Shown one piece after another: positions 7,583 through 14,373 of a stretch of DNA of 17,589 nt. Under the pieces are notes generated by a model. It was not told the DNA's origin. It searched no databases and was given only the letters and a program-made list of their open reading frames with translations. The first letter of the stretch is position 1; the number at the start of each line of letters is the position of its first letter. Source of the DNA: Candidatus Margulisiibacteriota bacterium (GTDB taxonomy: Bacteria; Margulisbacteria; WOR-1; O2-12-FULL-45-9); NCBI GenBank assembly GCA_030018645.1, contig JASEHX010000015.1:1-17589 (forward strand). The letters run 5' to 3'. Made by a program: the position numbers and the translations under genes.

Positions 7583-7831
7583 ATGAAACTCCCCAAATAT
7601 TTTAAGTCAATTCTCTGGTTTGCTGATTTTAATAAAATTTCTTTAAAAAAAGATAAAGATGTTATCCTTTATCAGGCGTTAGAAAAAGGCAGGATGGAAC
7701 ATCTGCGTTATTTATTAAAAGCATTGGGAAAAAAAGCAATTATTAAATTTGCCAAAGAAAATGTCAATAAGTTTAGCCGGAAAAGCATCTTACCATTTGT
7801 TCAAACCATATTTTTAAGAACAGCAAAATGA
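7583..7831 (+). CDS. Small DUF6922-like protein, putative antitoxin partner
   Basis: An 82-residue basic protein that starts LPKYFKSILWFADFNKISLKKDKDVILYQALEKG. This resembles the small DUF6922-type proteins (pattern LP.YL..LFWD.D...L....+.FI..RVLE.G) commonly encoded directly before AbiEii-type nucleotidyltransferases. The family match is from memory of the pattern, so it is tentative. The stop overlaps the next start by 4 nt (ATGA at 7828-7831), consistent with an antitoxin-toxin arrangement or an obligate partner. The ribosome binding site is weak and an extended -10 lies only 10 nt upstream, so translation may be leaderless or nearly so. It is A+T-richer than the surrounding genes, with runs of Lys codons. 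Confidence 0.65.
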   Translation: MKLPKYFKSILWFADFNKISLKKDKDVILYQALEKGRMEHLRYLLKALGKKAIIKFAKENVNKFSRKSILPFVQTIFLRTAK

Positions 7832-8469
7832 AAAAACTGCATCTTGAAGTTATTGATAAGAAAAGGCAGGGAATATTAAAGAAACTGTCTTTGCTTTTTC
7901 AAAAACAGTATTATCTTGCTGGGGGAACGGCATTAGCTCTACAGATTGGTCATAGAGAATCTATGGATTTTGATTTGTTTGCTAATAAAGAACTCTCTTT
8001 TGTCCAAAAGAAAATACTGGTCAAAGCATTTAGCAAAAATAAATTGCAAACATTGGCTGATACCGCCGACGAATTAACAGTAATTATTGATGGCAGCATT
8101 AAAATAACTCTTTTAAATTATTATTGGGGTCCGCTTTTGCCTTTAATACATTTTACCGGGATAATGCCGCTTCTTTCGATCAAAGAAATTGCGGCAACAA
8201 AAGCATATACCATTGGCAGACGGGGGAATTATCGGGATTACTTCGACCTTTATGTGGTTATTAGAAACAAATTCGCGTCCTTAAAAGAGATCATCAAGCT
8301 CTGCACTAAAAAATACGGTGATTTATTCAGCGCAAGAATGCTTTTAGAACAACTAACATACCTGGATGATGCCCCAAAGGATGAAAAATTGCGCTATTTA
8401 AATGAAAAATATATTGCACCTGGCAAATTAATTAGTTTTTTTAAAAAAGAGATTATTTGTGGCAATTGA
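7828..8469 (+). CDS. AbiEii/DUF1814-type nucleotidyltransferase (putative toxin)
   Basis: A 213-residue protein of the AbiEii (DUF1814, MenT-like) nucleotidyltransferase family. The signature is clear: YYLAGGTALALQIGHRES at about 28-45 followed by MDFDLF at 46-51, where Gly-Gly-Thr, Arg43, Ser45 and the two Asp residues (47, 49) form the NTP/metal site. Downstream, LSIKEIAATKAYTIGRRGNYRDYFDLYVV is the typical second block containing K-A and R-DYFDLY. Family members act as toxins that modify tRNA or other targets, or as phage-abortive-infection factors; which applies here is unknown. It overlaps the small upstream gene by 4 nt and the permease gene by 11 nt. Low G+C and position suggest horizontal acquisition. 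Confidence 0.85.
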   Translation: MKKLHLEVIDKKRQGILKKLSLLFQKQYYLAGGTALALQIGHRESMDFDLFANKELSFVQKKILVKAFSKNKLQTLADTADELTVIIDGSIKITLLNYYWGPLLPLIHFTGIMPLLSIKEIAATKAYTIGRRGNYRDYFDLYVVIRNKFASLKEIIKLCTKKYGDLFSARMLLEQLTYLDDAPKDEKLRYLNEKYIAPGKLISFFKKEIICGN

Positions 8470-9508
8470 AAACCCAATTTGTGCCAGTTGTTCACCAATA
8501 AAAAAAGAGCCGTTTTGGACGAATAAAATTATCATCATGCTGGCAATTTATGGGCTGGTATTCGTTGCTGGACAAGCCATTTCTTCTTTTGCTTTACTTT
8601 GGAATTCTCTTTCGATGTATATTGCAACCATTGCAGTGCCGGTCATAATCGGCTTGCTGCTGGGTGGGGTTATAGATTGGCTGGTGCCAAGGGAATATGT
8701 TTCAGCGCTTCTTGCCCAAAAGAAAAAAAGGACGGTAATATATGCGGTCTTGACCGGTTTCCTGATGTCGGTTTGCAGTCATGGAATATTGGCTTTAGCG
8801 ATACAGTTGTATAAAAAAGGGGCCTCCCCGCCGGCAGTTATTGCTTTTCTTTTGGCAAGCCCTTGGGCTAACCTCCCGTTAACGCTGATCATGTTCGGTT
8901 TCTTCGGGGTAAAGGCCTTTTACATTATTTTTTCTGCCGTTATTATTGCTTTAATTACCGGTTGGCTGTATTTGATTTTGGATAATCGAAATTGGATTGA
9001 ACGTAATCCGAATACGGCGGCGGTTGACGCTGGTTTTTCAATGATTGCCGATATCAAGGCCAGGATTGACAAAATCAAGCTTACTCCCGCAAGTGCCATG
9101 AATGGGCTGGCGGCAATACTGCGGGGGAGCATATCGCTGGCCAATATGGTCTTATGGTGGATAATGTTAGGGGTGTTCCTTGCCGGCATTTCGGCTGCGT
9201 TTCTGCCGGAACATTTTATGCACCAGTACATGGGCCCAACATTTTTAGGGATGCTGGTTACGCTTTTCGTAGCTACCATCATGGAAATCTGTTCCGAAGG
9301 AACGGCTCCCTTGGCCTTTGAAATCTACCGCCAAACCGGCGCCCTGGGAAATAGTTTGGTGTTTTTAATGGCCGGGGTAGTGACCGATTATACCGAAATT
9401 GGCTTGATCTGGACCAATATCGGCTGGAGGACAGCTGTTTGGCTGCCGATTATCACTGTGCCGCAAGTGTTAGTATTAGGGTATATTGCCAATCTAATCT
9501 TCAAATAA
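8459..9508 (+). CDS. DUF318/ArsP-type permease
   Basis: A 349-residue integral membrane protein of the PF03773 permease family (DUF318; includes ArsP and the SO_0444-type metal efflux transporters). Conserved motifs are CSHG (106-109), ASPWANLP (133-140), EICSEGTAPLAFEI (276-289) and AGVVTDYTEIG (305-315). Hydrophobic segments lie near 24-48, 53-73, 92-115, 125-150, 153-174, 226-249, 260-277, 297-320 and 325-347. The N-terminus has a CASC motif (8-11) that could bind metal. The substrate is not determined: arsenic species, Cu/Zn or another thiophilic ion are possible. The GTG start overlaps the nucleotidyltransferase end by 11 nt; a later ATG at 8537 would delete the CxxC. It sits just before the sulfur operon but has a separate regulatory gap after it. 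Confidence 0.85.
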   Translation: MAIENPICASCSPIKKEPFWTNKIIIMLAIYGLVFVAGQAISSFALLWNSLSMYIATIAVPVIIGLLLGGVIDWLVPREYVSALLAQKKKRTVIYAVLTGFLMSVCSHGILALAIQLYKKGASPPAVIAFLLASPWANLPLTLIMFGFFGVKAFYIIFSAVIIALITGWLYLILDNRNWIERNPNTAAVDAGFSMIADIKARIDKIKLTPASAMNGLAAILRGSISLANMVLWWIMLGVFLAGISAAFLPEHFMHQYMGPTFLGMLVTLFVATIMEICSEGTAPLAFEIYRQTGALGNSLVFLMAGVVTDYTEIGLIWTNIGWRTAVWLPIITVPQVLVLGYIANLIFK

Positions 9509-9511
9509 TAC

Positions 9512-9528
9512 ATGACTAACTTAGTCAA
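9512..9528 (+). promoter_or_regulatory. Upstream Rrf2/IscR-like palindromic operator
   Basis: Contains the perfect 15-bp palindrome TGACTAACTTAGTCA (9513-9527). Its core GACT-N5-AGTC matches the core of IscR type 1 and related Rrf2-family sites. It is centred at 9520, about 62 bp upstream of the predicted transcription start of cysH. It lies just past the permease stop codon, is not followed by a T-run, and is therefore not a terminator. Confidence 0.6.
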
Positions 9529-9545
9529 GTAAAGCATCGCCCTTA

Positions 9546-9575
9546 TTGACAAAATATATGGATTTTGTATATACT
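9546..9575 (+). promoter_or_regulatory. Near-consensus sigma70 promoter of the sulfur operon
   Basis: A perfect -35 TTGACA (9546-9551), an 18-bp spacer and -10 TATACT (9570-9575). The predicted start is about 9582, leaving a 75-nt leader. This is the strongest promoter in the window and the only clear one before ten same-strand, closely packed sulfur genes. Confidence 0.75.
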
Positions 9576-9591
9576 TGACTAAAGAGGTCAA
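9575..9591 (+). promoter_or_regulatory. Downstream Rrf2/IscR-like operator overlapping the -10 and +1
   Basis: TTGAC-taaagag-GTCAA has the same 5+7+5 layout as the site at 9512-9528, and shares TTGACTAA with that site's reverse strand. It covers about -7 to +10, a position suited to repression. The centres of the two sites (9520 and 9583) are 63 bp apart, six turns of B-DNA. Confidence 0.6.
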
Positions 9592-9599
9592 TATAGTAA

Positions 9600-9618
9600 A
9601 GAATATATGAAATATTCT
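9600..9618 (+). promoter_or_regulatory. Small inverted repeat in the cysH leader
   Basis: AGAATAT-atgaa-ATATTCT, 7-bp perfect arms around a 5-nt loop, within the predicted 5' leader. It could be a weak mRNA hairpin or another protein site. No T-run follows, so it is not an intrinsic terminator, and it is too small for a riboswitch such as SAM-I. Confidence 0.3.
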
Positions 9619-9657
9619 ATGTGTTTGTTGCGATAATGTTATTGAGGAGGAAAAGAA

Positions 9658-10371
9658 ATGAGTATTTTGGATAATAATGACGACGTAAAGGTATTGGTAG
9701 AGGGCCTAAATTTTAAGGAGAAAGTTGACCGGTCGCTGGCGTTAATTGAAGCGGCCCATGTTAAATACGGTGAAGGGTTGGTGGTGGCGAACAGCCTAGG
9801 CAAAGATTCGGTAGCGGTTTGGGATTTGGCCAAACGGGTAAACAAAAAAATCAGGGGGTTCATTATAACTACCCGCTTTAAACCGGCGGCCACTAAGAAA
9901 TTTATGGCGGATGAAGTTGCCCGCTATCCTGAACTGGAAATATTTGAGAATAAAGCAAACATCCCGGATAAACTATATGAAACTGATCCAGATAAATGCT
10001 GTGACATTCTAAAAGTCCAGCCGACCCGTTGGGCAGTTGAGAAAATGAAGGTCAAGTGCTGGGTTACTGGCCTGCGCTGTACCGAAGGAAGGACTAGGAC
10101 CGATTATAAAGAAGTTGAGGAAAGGGATAAGGGACTTATTAAATTAAATCCGATTCTGATTTGGAAAGAAAGAGAAGTATGGCAATACCTAGCTCTTTAT
10201 CAAGTCCCGGTTAATCCATTATATAAGGAAGGTTATCGGTCGCTTGGCTGTGAACCCTGCACGCGGATCACGAGCGATGATAACGAACGTTCCGGCCGCT
10301 GGATTGGCACCAGCAAATGCGGCGGAGAATGCGGGATCCACACGCGGCCGTTGATAGGAGAAGGGATTTAG
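9658..10371 (+). CDS. cysH: CysH-family sulfonucleotide reductase, [4Fe-4S] type (APS reductase-like)
   Basis: Cytoplasmic reductase of the CysH family, which reduces APS or PAPS to sulfite with thioredoxin-type electrons. The 237-residue protein has the PP-loop ANSLGKDS at 44-51 (usually S-GGKDS). The four Cys that ligate the cluster in APS reductases are present as the Cys114-Cys115 pair (KCCDILKVQP) and Cys198/Cys201 (GCEPCT). GRW near 213-215 and ECGIH at 224-228 supply the usual C-terminal catalytic Cys (Cys225); an extra Cys221 is nearby. The CC...CxxC pattern favours APS as substrate. A very strong GAGGAGG ribosome binding site precedes the ATG. It is the first gene of the sulfur operon. 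No ATP sulfurylase or APS kinase gene lies in the window. Confidence 0.9.
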   Translation: MSILDNNDDVKVLVEGLNFKEKVDRSLALIEAAHVKYGEGLVVANSLGKDSVAVWDLAKRVNKKIRGFIITTRFKPAATKKFMADEVARYPELEIFENKANIPDKLYETDPDKCCDILKVQPTRWAVEKMKVKCWVTGLRCTEGRTRTDYKEVEERDKGLIKLNPILIWKEREVWQYLALYQVPVNPLYKEGYRSLGCEPCTRITSDDNERSGRWIGTSKCGGECGIHTRPLIGEGI

Positions 10372-10405
10372 GGATAAGAATGAGGATTTTGAATGAGGAA
10401 ATAAG

Positions 10406-11368
10406 ATGCTTTATCTTGTATTAATCATATCCGTTGTTTTCTTTACCATGAATATGGGAGGCAGCAACATCGCGCCGGCTTTCGCGGCGATTTTCGGCGC
10501 AAAACTGATAAACCATAAAAAAGCCGTGTTCTTATTCACTGTTTTTGTTTTGTTGGGAGGGATTCTTTTAGGGTACGGAGTGGTTAACACCCTTGGAGGA
10601 GGGATCATTCCCAAAGAATTTATGAATTTCAATGTGGTGTTAATAATTCTCTTGTCTTCAGCCCTCGGGCTTTTCGTCGCTAATCTTTTGCGAGTGCCGG
10701 AATCAACCAGCTGGACAACCGTTTTTGCTATTTCCGGCGTTGGTTTGGCCTTGGACCGCTTGAATTATTCTATTTATTATAAAATTATCCCTTTCTGGGT
10801 CATTTTACCTTTGCTTTCCTTTGGGATAACTTATTTCATCTACAAAATTATTTATCCTCCCCGCAAGGAAAATTTATTCCTTTACCAGACGATCCTTTCC
10901 CGGGGAAATAAGATTAAGACCATAGCTTTATTCAGCAGTCTTTATATTGCTTTCGCAGCGGGAACAAATAACGTGGCTAATGCTGTCGGGCCATTAGCCG
11001 GGGCGGGCATCCTCTCCCCATTTTTAGGGTTAATTTTGATTGGGCCTTTATTTGGGTTGGGGGGACTGGTGTTTGGCAAACGGATAATGTCGACCGTAGG
11101 CAAGGAAATAGTACCCTTGGGTTTGATTTCCGCTTCGCTGGTGAGCTTGGTAACCGCCAGCTTGTTGATATTGGCTTCAGCTTTGGGAATTCCCCAGTCA
11201 TTGGTCCAGCTTCAAGCGCTGAGCGTAATGGCAATCGGCTCGGTTAAGCATGAGAACCATATTTTTCGGCAGGAAGCTTCGCGCCGCATCTTTTTTGCCT
11301 GGGCGATTACCCCGATGCTGGCTTTTTTGCTTGGTTTTATCATGACGAAAGTGTTTATCGGAGGTTAG
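10406..11368 (+). CDS. PiT-family permease, probable sulfate transporter (CysP-like)
   Basis: A 320-residue membrane protein of the PiT (inorganic phosphate transporter) family. The two inverted-repeat signatures are present: GGSNIAPAFAAIFGAK (18-33) and AGTNNVANAVGPLAGA (185-200), corresponding to the usual GANDVANA motif. About nine to ten hydrophobic helices are visible. Bacillus subtilis CysP is a PiT-family sulfate permease, and location between cysH and sulfite reductase genes argues for sulfate (or thiosulfate/sulfite) uptake rather than phosphate; that is an inference from context. It starts 34 nt after cysH with GAGGAAA upstream of the ATG, and ends 1 nt before the JAMM gene. Confidence 0.85.
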   Translation: MLYLVLIISVVFFTMNMGGSNIAPAFAAIFGAKLINHKKAVFLFTVFVLLGGILLGYGVVNTLGGGIIPKEFMNFNVVLIILLSSALGLFVANLLRVPESTSWTTVFAISGVGLALDRLNYSIYYKIIPFWVILPLLSFGITYFIYKIIYPPRKENLFLYQTILSRGNKIKTIALFSSLYIAFAAGTNNVANAVGPLAGAGILSPFLGLILIGPLFGLGGLVFGKRIMSTVGKEIVPLGLISASLVSLVTASLLILASALGIPQSLVQLQALSVMAIGSVKHENHIFRQEASRRIFFAWAITPMLAFLLGFIMTKVFIGG

Positions 11369-11369
11369 G

Positions 11370-11768
11370 ATGGCAGCGATTGAATTGTCAGTTGTCGACG
11401 AAATAATACAGCATGCGAGCGAGGCAGTGCCGAATGAGGCCTGCGGTATTCTTGCAGGGAAAAACGGGAGAGTGGAGAAGACATACAAAATGGTCAATGT
11501 ATCAGATTCGCCTGATGTTTGCTATTTCATGGATTCTTGCGAACAATTGAAAGTAATGAAAGAAATACGGAACTTAAAGCTGGAGATGGTTGGGATATAC
11601 CACTCTCATCCGGGATCGGGGCCGTATCCGTCTTCGCGCGACGTCGAACTGGCTTTTTATCCGGAGGCAGTTTATGTTATAGTTTCACTGCAAGACATTA
11701 AAAGGCCCGAGCTTAAGGCCTATAAGATTATTGAAGGAAAGATAATGGAAGAGGTGATAACGACATGA
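11370..11768 (+). CDS. JAMM/MPN+ (M67) metalloprotease, Mec+/HcyD-like
   Basis: A 132-residue zinc protease of the M67 (JAB1/MPN/Mov34) family. The full JAMM motif is intact: Glu23 in NEACGILAG, His78-x-His80 in YHSHPGSG, then Ser88-x-x-Asp91 in PSSRDVE. In bacteria such proteins process sulfur-carrier proteins: Mec+ of Mycobacterium tuberculosis releases cysteine from the CysO-cysteine adduct, and HcyD of Wolinella trims the HcyS C-terminus to expose Gly-Gly. Two candidate substrates are encoded in this operon: the MoaD-like protein with a tail after Gly-Gly, and the ThiS domain fused to CysK. The stop overlaps the sulfite reductase start (ATGA at 11765-11768), so it is translationally coupled to it. 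Confidence 0.9.
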   Translation: MAAIELSVVDEIIQHASEAVPNEACGILAGKNGRVEKTYKMVNVSDSPDVCYFMDSCEQLKVMKEIRNLKLEMVGIYHSHPGSGPYPSSRDVELAFYPEAVYVIVSLQDIKRPELKAYKIIEGKIMEEVITT

Positions 11769-13264
11769 ACCAGAAGCCCAAAATTGACTTTGAACAACTG
11801 AAGCGCGGCGGGGTTGTAAAACTCAAGGAAAAGGACATGTTTTCGGTCTGGGTTCGGGCGGTTTGCTGCAATATGGACGCTAGGAAGCTTAAGATGGTGG
11901 CGGATATTGCCGAAGAATTTGGCCGAGGAATAGTTCTGTTTACCACTCGCCAATTTCCCATTATTCCTCACATTCATTTTAAGGACCTTGAAACGGTGCG
12001 CGAAAAACTTAAGGAAGTTAACCTTATGCTGGATCGCTGCGGCGCCAGGGTGAGGAGCGCCGATGTTTGTTATGATGCCAATATTTGTCCTCATGCAGTA
12101 ACCAACCCGATAACGTTAGGGGAAAAAATTGACCAATACTGGCGCGATGACCCGGGCGGGCATAAGATTAAAATTTCTATTGTCGGCTGCAGCAAACAGT
12201 GCACCTCGCCGCGGGTTTTATCTGATCTGGGTTTTGTCGGGACCGAACAGGGTTATGCTGCCTACCTGGGCGGCCGGTTGGGGCTAAAACCTTTTATAGG
12301 GATTAAAGTTGCTGAAAAACTATCTGAAGACCAATGCGTCAAACTTATCGATAATTTTTTTGTTTTTCTGCGCAGGGAAGGGAAAGAGGGCGAGCGCAGT
12401 GCCGACCTCATTAACCGGCTGGGAATTGAAAAAGTTAAAGCAGAAATAAATAAAGATTTAAGCGCTGCGGTCGGAACTAAACCTTATATTTGTGATACGA
12501 AATTAGGCGAAAAGGTAGGAACAAATAAAGTTATTTTAAGGGTTCGAGCTACTTGCGGCGAAGTAACTTCATCTCAAACCAGGAAAGTGGCCGATCTTTC
12601 CGAAAAATACGGCTTGGGGTTTGTTCATTTTTCGGTGCGCGGTACGCCGGAAATACCCGGGGTGAGCAAAGAGAATGTACCCGCGATTGCCCATGAACTG
12701 GCCGGCGTTGGGTTGGAATTGCTGGATAAAGGGACCGATAACCTCCAATCTTGTTTTGGCAGTTATTGCACCAACGGGATTGTTGATGCCCAAGGTTTGT
12801 TGAGAAAAGTTGAAAAAATCATCCAAAAGTTGGGGATAAATAATTTGAATCTTAAAATAGCGGCATCCGGCTGTCCCAATAACTGTGCGGTATCGCTTAT
12901 CTCGGATATCGGTTTTTGGGGCGTCATTGAACCAATCGTTAACCTGGATAAATGCACCGGATGCGCCATCTGTGTCAGCGCTTGCAAAGTCAACGCGATT
13001 GAGATCAGGGATAAAAAGGCCGTCATTGACCCAAATAAGTGTAAAGGATGCATGGATTGTATTTTGGCCTGTCCCTTTGATGCCATTGTCGGCGGAAAAC
13101 GTGGCTTTGCGGTTTCAATCGGAGGGCGGGGCGGCTTCTCGCCGTCAGACAGCCGGGAGGGAGAAACTAAGCTAGGACAGGTTATTGCGGAGTTTGTTTC
13201 AGAAGAAGAGGCCTTGCAAATTACTGAAGGCCGATTGAAAAAATTCAAGGAGGAAGGGTTATGA
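11765..13264 (+). CDS. Double-module sulfite/nitrite reductase with ferredoxin domain
   Basis: A 499-residue sirohaem/[4Fe-4S] reductase, probably reducing sulfite to sulfide for assimilation. It is a tandem repeat of an AsrC/Dsr-like module. Module 1 (about 25-240) has Cys102-x5-Cys108 and Cys142-x3-Cys146 (GCSKQCTSP). Module 2 (about 250-499) has Cys330-x4-Cys335 and Cys370-x3-Cys374 (GCPNNCAVS). Each is followed by S-LGF/IGFWG and G-A---GGR, the NiR/SiR core. A two-cluster ferredoxin domain is inserted in module 2 only: Cys397, 400, 403, 407 and Cys426, 429, 432, 436. The insertion position is as in DsrA/DsrB. Both modules keep four potential cluster ligands, unlike CysI/NirA, where only one half does. 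A nitrite substrate cannot be excluded, but context favours sulfite. It overlaps the cysK fusion gene by 4 nt. Confidence 0.88.
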   Translation: MNQKPKIDFEQLKRGGVVKLKEKDMFSVWVRAVCCNMDARKLKMVADIAEEFGRGIVLFTTRQFPIIPHIHFKDLETVREKLKEVNLMLDRCGARVRSADVCYDANICPHAVTNPITLGEKIDQYWRDDPGGHKIKISIVGCSKQCTSPRVLSDLGFVGTEQGYAAYLGGRLGLKPFIGIKVAEKLSEDQCVKLIDNFFVFLRREGKEGERSADLINRLGIEKVKAEINKDLSAAVGTKPYICDTKLGEKVGTNKVILRVRATCGEVTSSQTRKVADLSEKYGLGFVHFSVRGTPEIPGVSKENVPAIAHELAGVGLELLDKGTDNLQSCFGSYCTNGIVDAQGLLRKVEKIIQKLGINNLNLKIAASGCPNNCAVSLISDIGFWGVIEPIVNLDKCTGCAICVSACKVNAIEIRDKKAVIDPNKCKGCMDCILACPFDAIVGGKRGFAVSIGGRGGFSPSDSREGETKLGQVIAEFVSEEEALQITEGRLKKFKEEGL

Positions 13265-14364
13265 AGCTGATAATTAACGGCAAACCGGAAGAAATTGAAG
13301 CAGGAAACATAGAGGATCTTTTGACCGCGAAAGCCATCAAACGCGAAGTCGTGACCGTAGAATTAAATGATGCCGTCATTGAAAAGCAAAACTATGCCGC
13401 AGCCAAATTAAAAGAGGGCGATCGCCTGGAATTTGTCTATTTCATGGGTGGGGGACAAACGGTGTCAGATTTAATCGGCAAGACCCCGATGGTAAAACTG
13501 GAAAAGGTTGTGGAGGAAGGGTTTGCCAGCGTATACGCAAAAATTGAAAAGGCCAATCCGGGCGGCAGTGTAAAAGACCGTATTTGCTTGGCAATGATTG
13601 AGCAGGCCGAAAAAGAAGGTTTGTTGAAGCCGGGCGGTACGATTGTTGAACCAACTTCTGGGAATACCGGCATTGGTTTGGCAATGCTGGGCGCCGCGCG
13701 AGGTTATAAGGTTATATTAACTATGCCGGAGACCATGAGCTTGGAGAGGATTTATATATTAAAAGCTTATGGGGCGGAAGTAATTCTAACTCCGGGGATT
13801 GAAGGGATGAACGGAGCAATTAAAAAGGCCGAAATCATAGTTAAAAAGAATGGGGCCTTTATGCCGCAGCAATTTGATAATCCCGCCAACCCAGCCGTAC
13901 ATCGTTTGACCACGGCAGTTGAAATCCTGGAAGCATTGGGCAATAAAATTGATGCAGTTGTGGTAGGGGTGGGGACCGGCGGGACGATTACCGGAGTGGG
14001 AGAAATTTTGAAGGAGAAAAATCCCAACATTAAAATTATAGCTGTCGAACCGTCAGCGTCGCCGGTGCTTTCGGGCGGACAGCCGGGACCGCATAAGATA
14101 CAGGGGATTGGAGCGGGATTTGTCCCCAAAGTATTGAATCGAGCGGTTATTGACCAGGTAATTACGGTAAAAGATGATGAAGCTTTCCGCTTTTCCCGCC
14201 GGCTGGCGGAGGAAGAAGGACTGTTTGTGGGAATCTCATCGGGCGCAGCCGCTTTTGCGGCGCTAAAAGTTGCGGCCGAGTTGGGAAAAGGCAAAATTGT
14301 GGTTACGGTCCTGCCCGATACGGGCGAGCGCTATTTTAGCATGGAGCAGTTTTTTTCGGCGTGA
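13261..14364 (+). CDS. cysK: ThiS-like sulfur carrier domain fused to cysteine synthase (CysK)
   Basis: A 367-residue fusion. Residues 1-65 are a ThiS/MoaD-like beta-grasp domain: MKLIINGKPEEI start, VVTVELNDAVI, LKEGDRLEFVYFMGGG, where Gly63-65 corresponds to the C-terminal Gly-Gly of free ThiS. From about 66 follows a full-length fold-type II cysteine synthase: SDLIGKTPMVKLEK, PLP lysine Lys105 in GGSVKDR, TSGNTG at 132-137, GTGGT at 238-242 and ISSGAA at 325-330. It should make cysteine from an activated serine (O-acetyl- or O-phosphoserine) and sulfide or a carrier thiocarboxylate. The Gly-Gly is internal, so it can only be activated if cleaved or if CysK also starts internally (GTG at 13462). 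It overlaps the sulfite reductase gene by 4 nt behind an AGGAGG site. Confidence 0.92.
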   Translation: MKLIINGKPEEIEAGNIEDLLTAKAIKREVVTVELNDAVIEKQNYAAAKLKEGDRLEFVYFMGGGQTVSDLIGKTPMVKLEKVVEEGFASVYAKIEKANPGGSVKDRICLAMIEQAEKEGLLKPGGTIVEPTSGNTGIGLAMLGAARGYKVILTMPETMSLERIYILKAYGAEVILTPGIEGMNGAIKKAEIIVKKNGAFMPQQFDNPANPAVHRLTTAVEILEALGNKIDAVVVGVGTGGTITGVGEILKEKNPNIKIIAVEPSASPVLSGGQPGPHKIQGIGAGFVPKVLNRAVIDQVITVKDDEAFRFSRRLAEEEGLFVGISSGAAAFAALKVAAELGKGKIVVTVLPDTGERYFSMEQFFSA

Positions 14365-14373
14365 GGCTAAACC

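Noticed and set aside
9513..9527. Palindrome after the permease as a terminator
   Set aside because: No T-run follows, and a matching site recurs at the promoter, so an operator is the better explanation.
9582..9657. SAM, T-box or other riboswitch in the cysH leader
   Set aside because: The leader is only about 75 nt, A+T-rich, with one 7-bp hairpin and none of the conserved cores I know.
12763..13248. 161-residue minus-strand open frame
   Set aside because: Opposite the ferredoxin and module 2 region of sulfite reductase; composition looks like the complement of Cys/Gly-rich coding.
13767..14294. 175-residue minus-strand open frame
   Set aside because: Antisense shadow of the CysK domain, Pro/Ser/Thr-rich with no recognisable motif.
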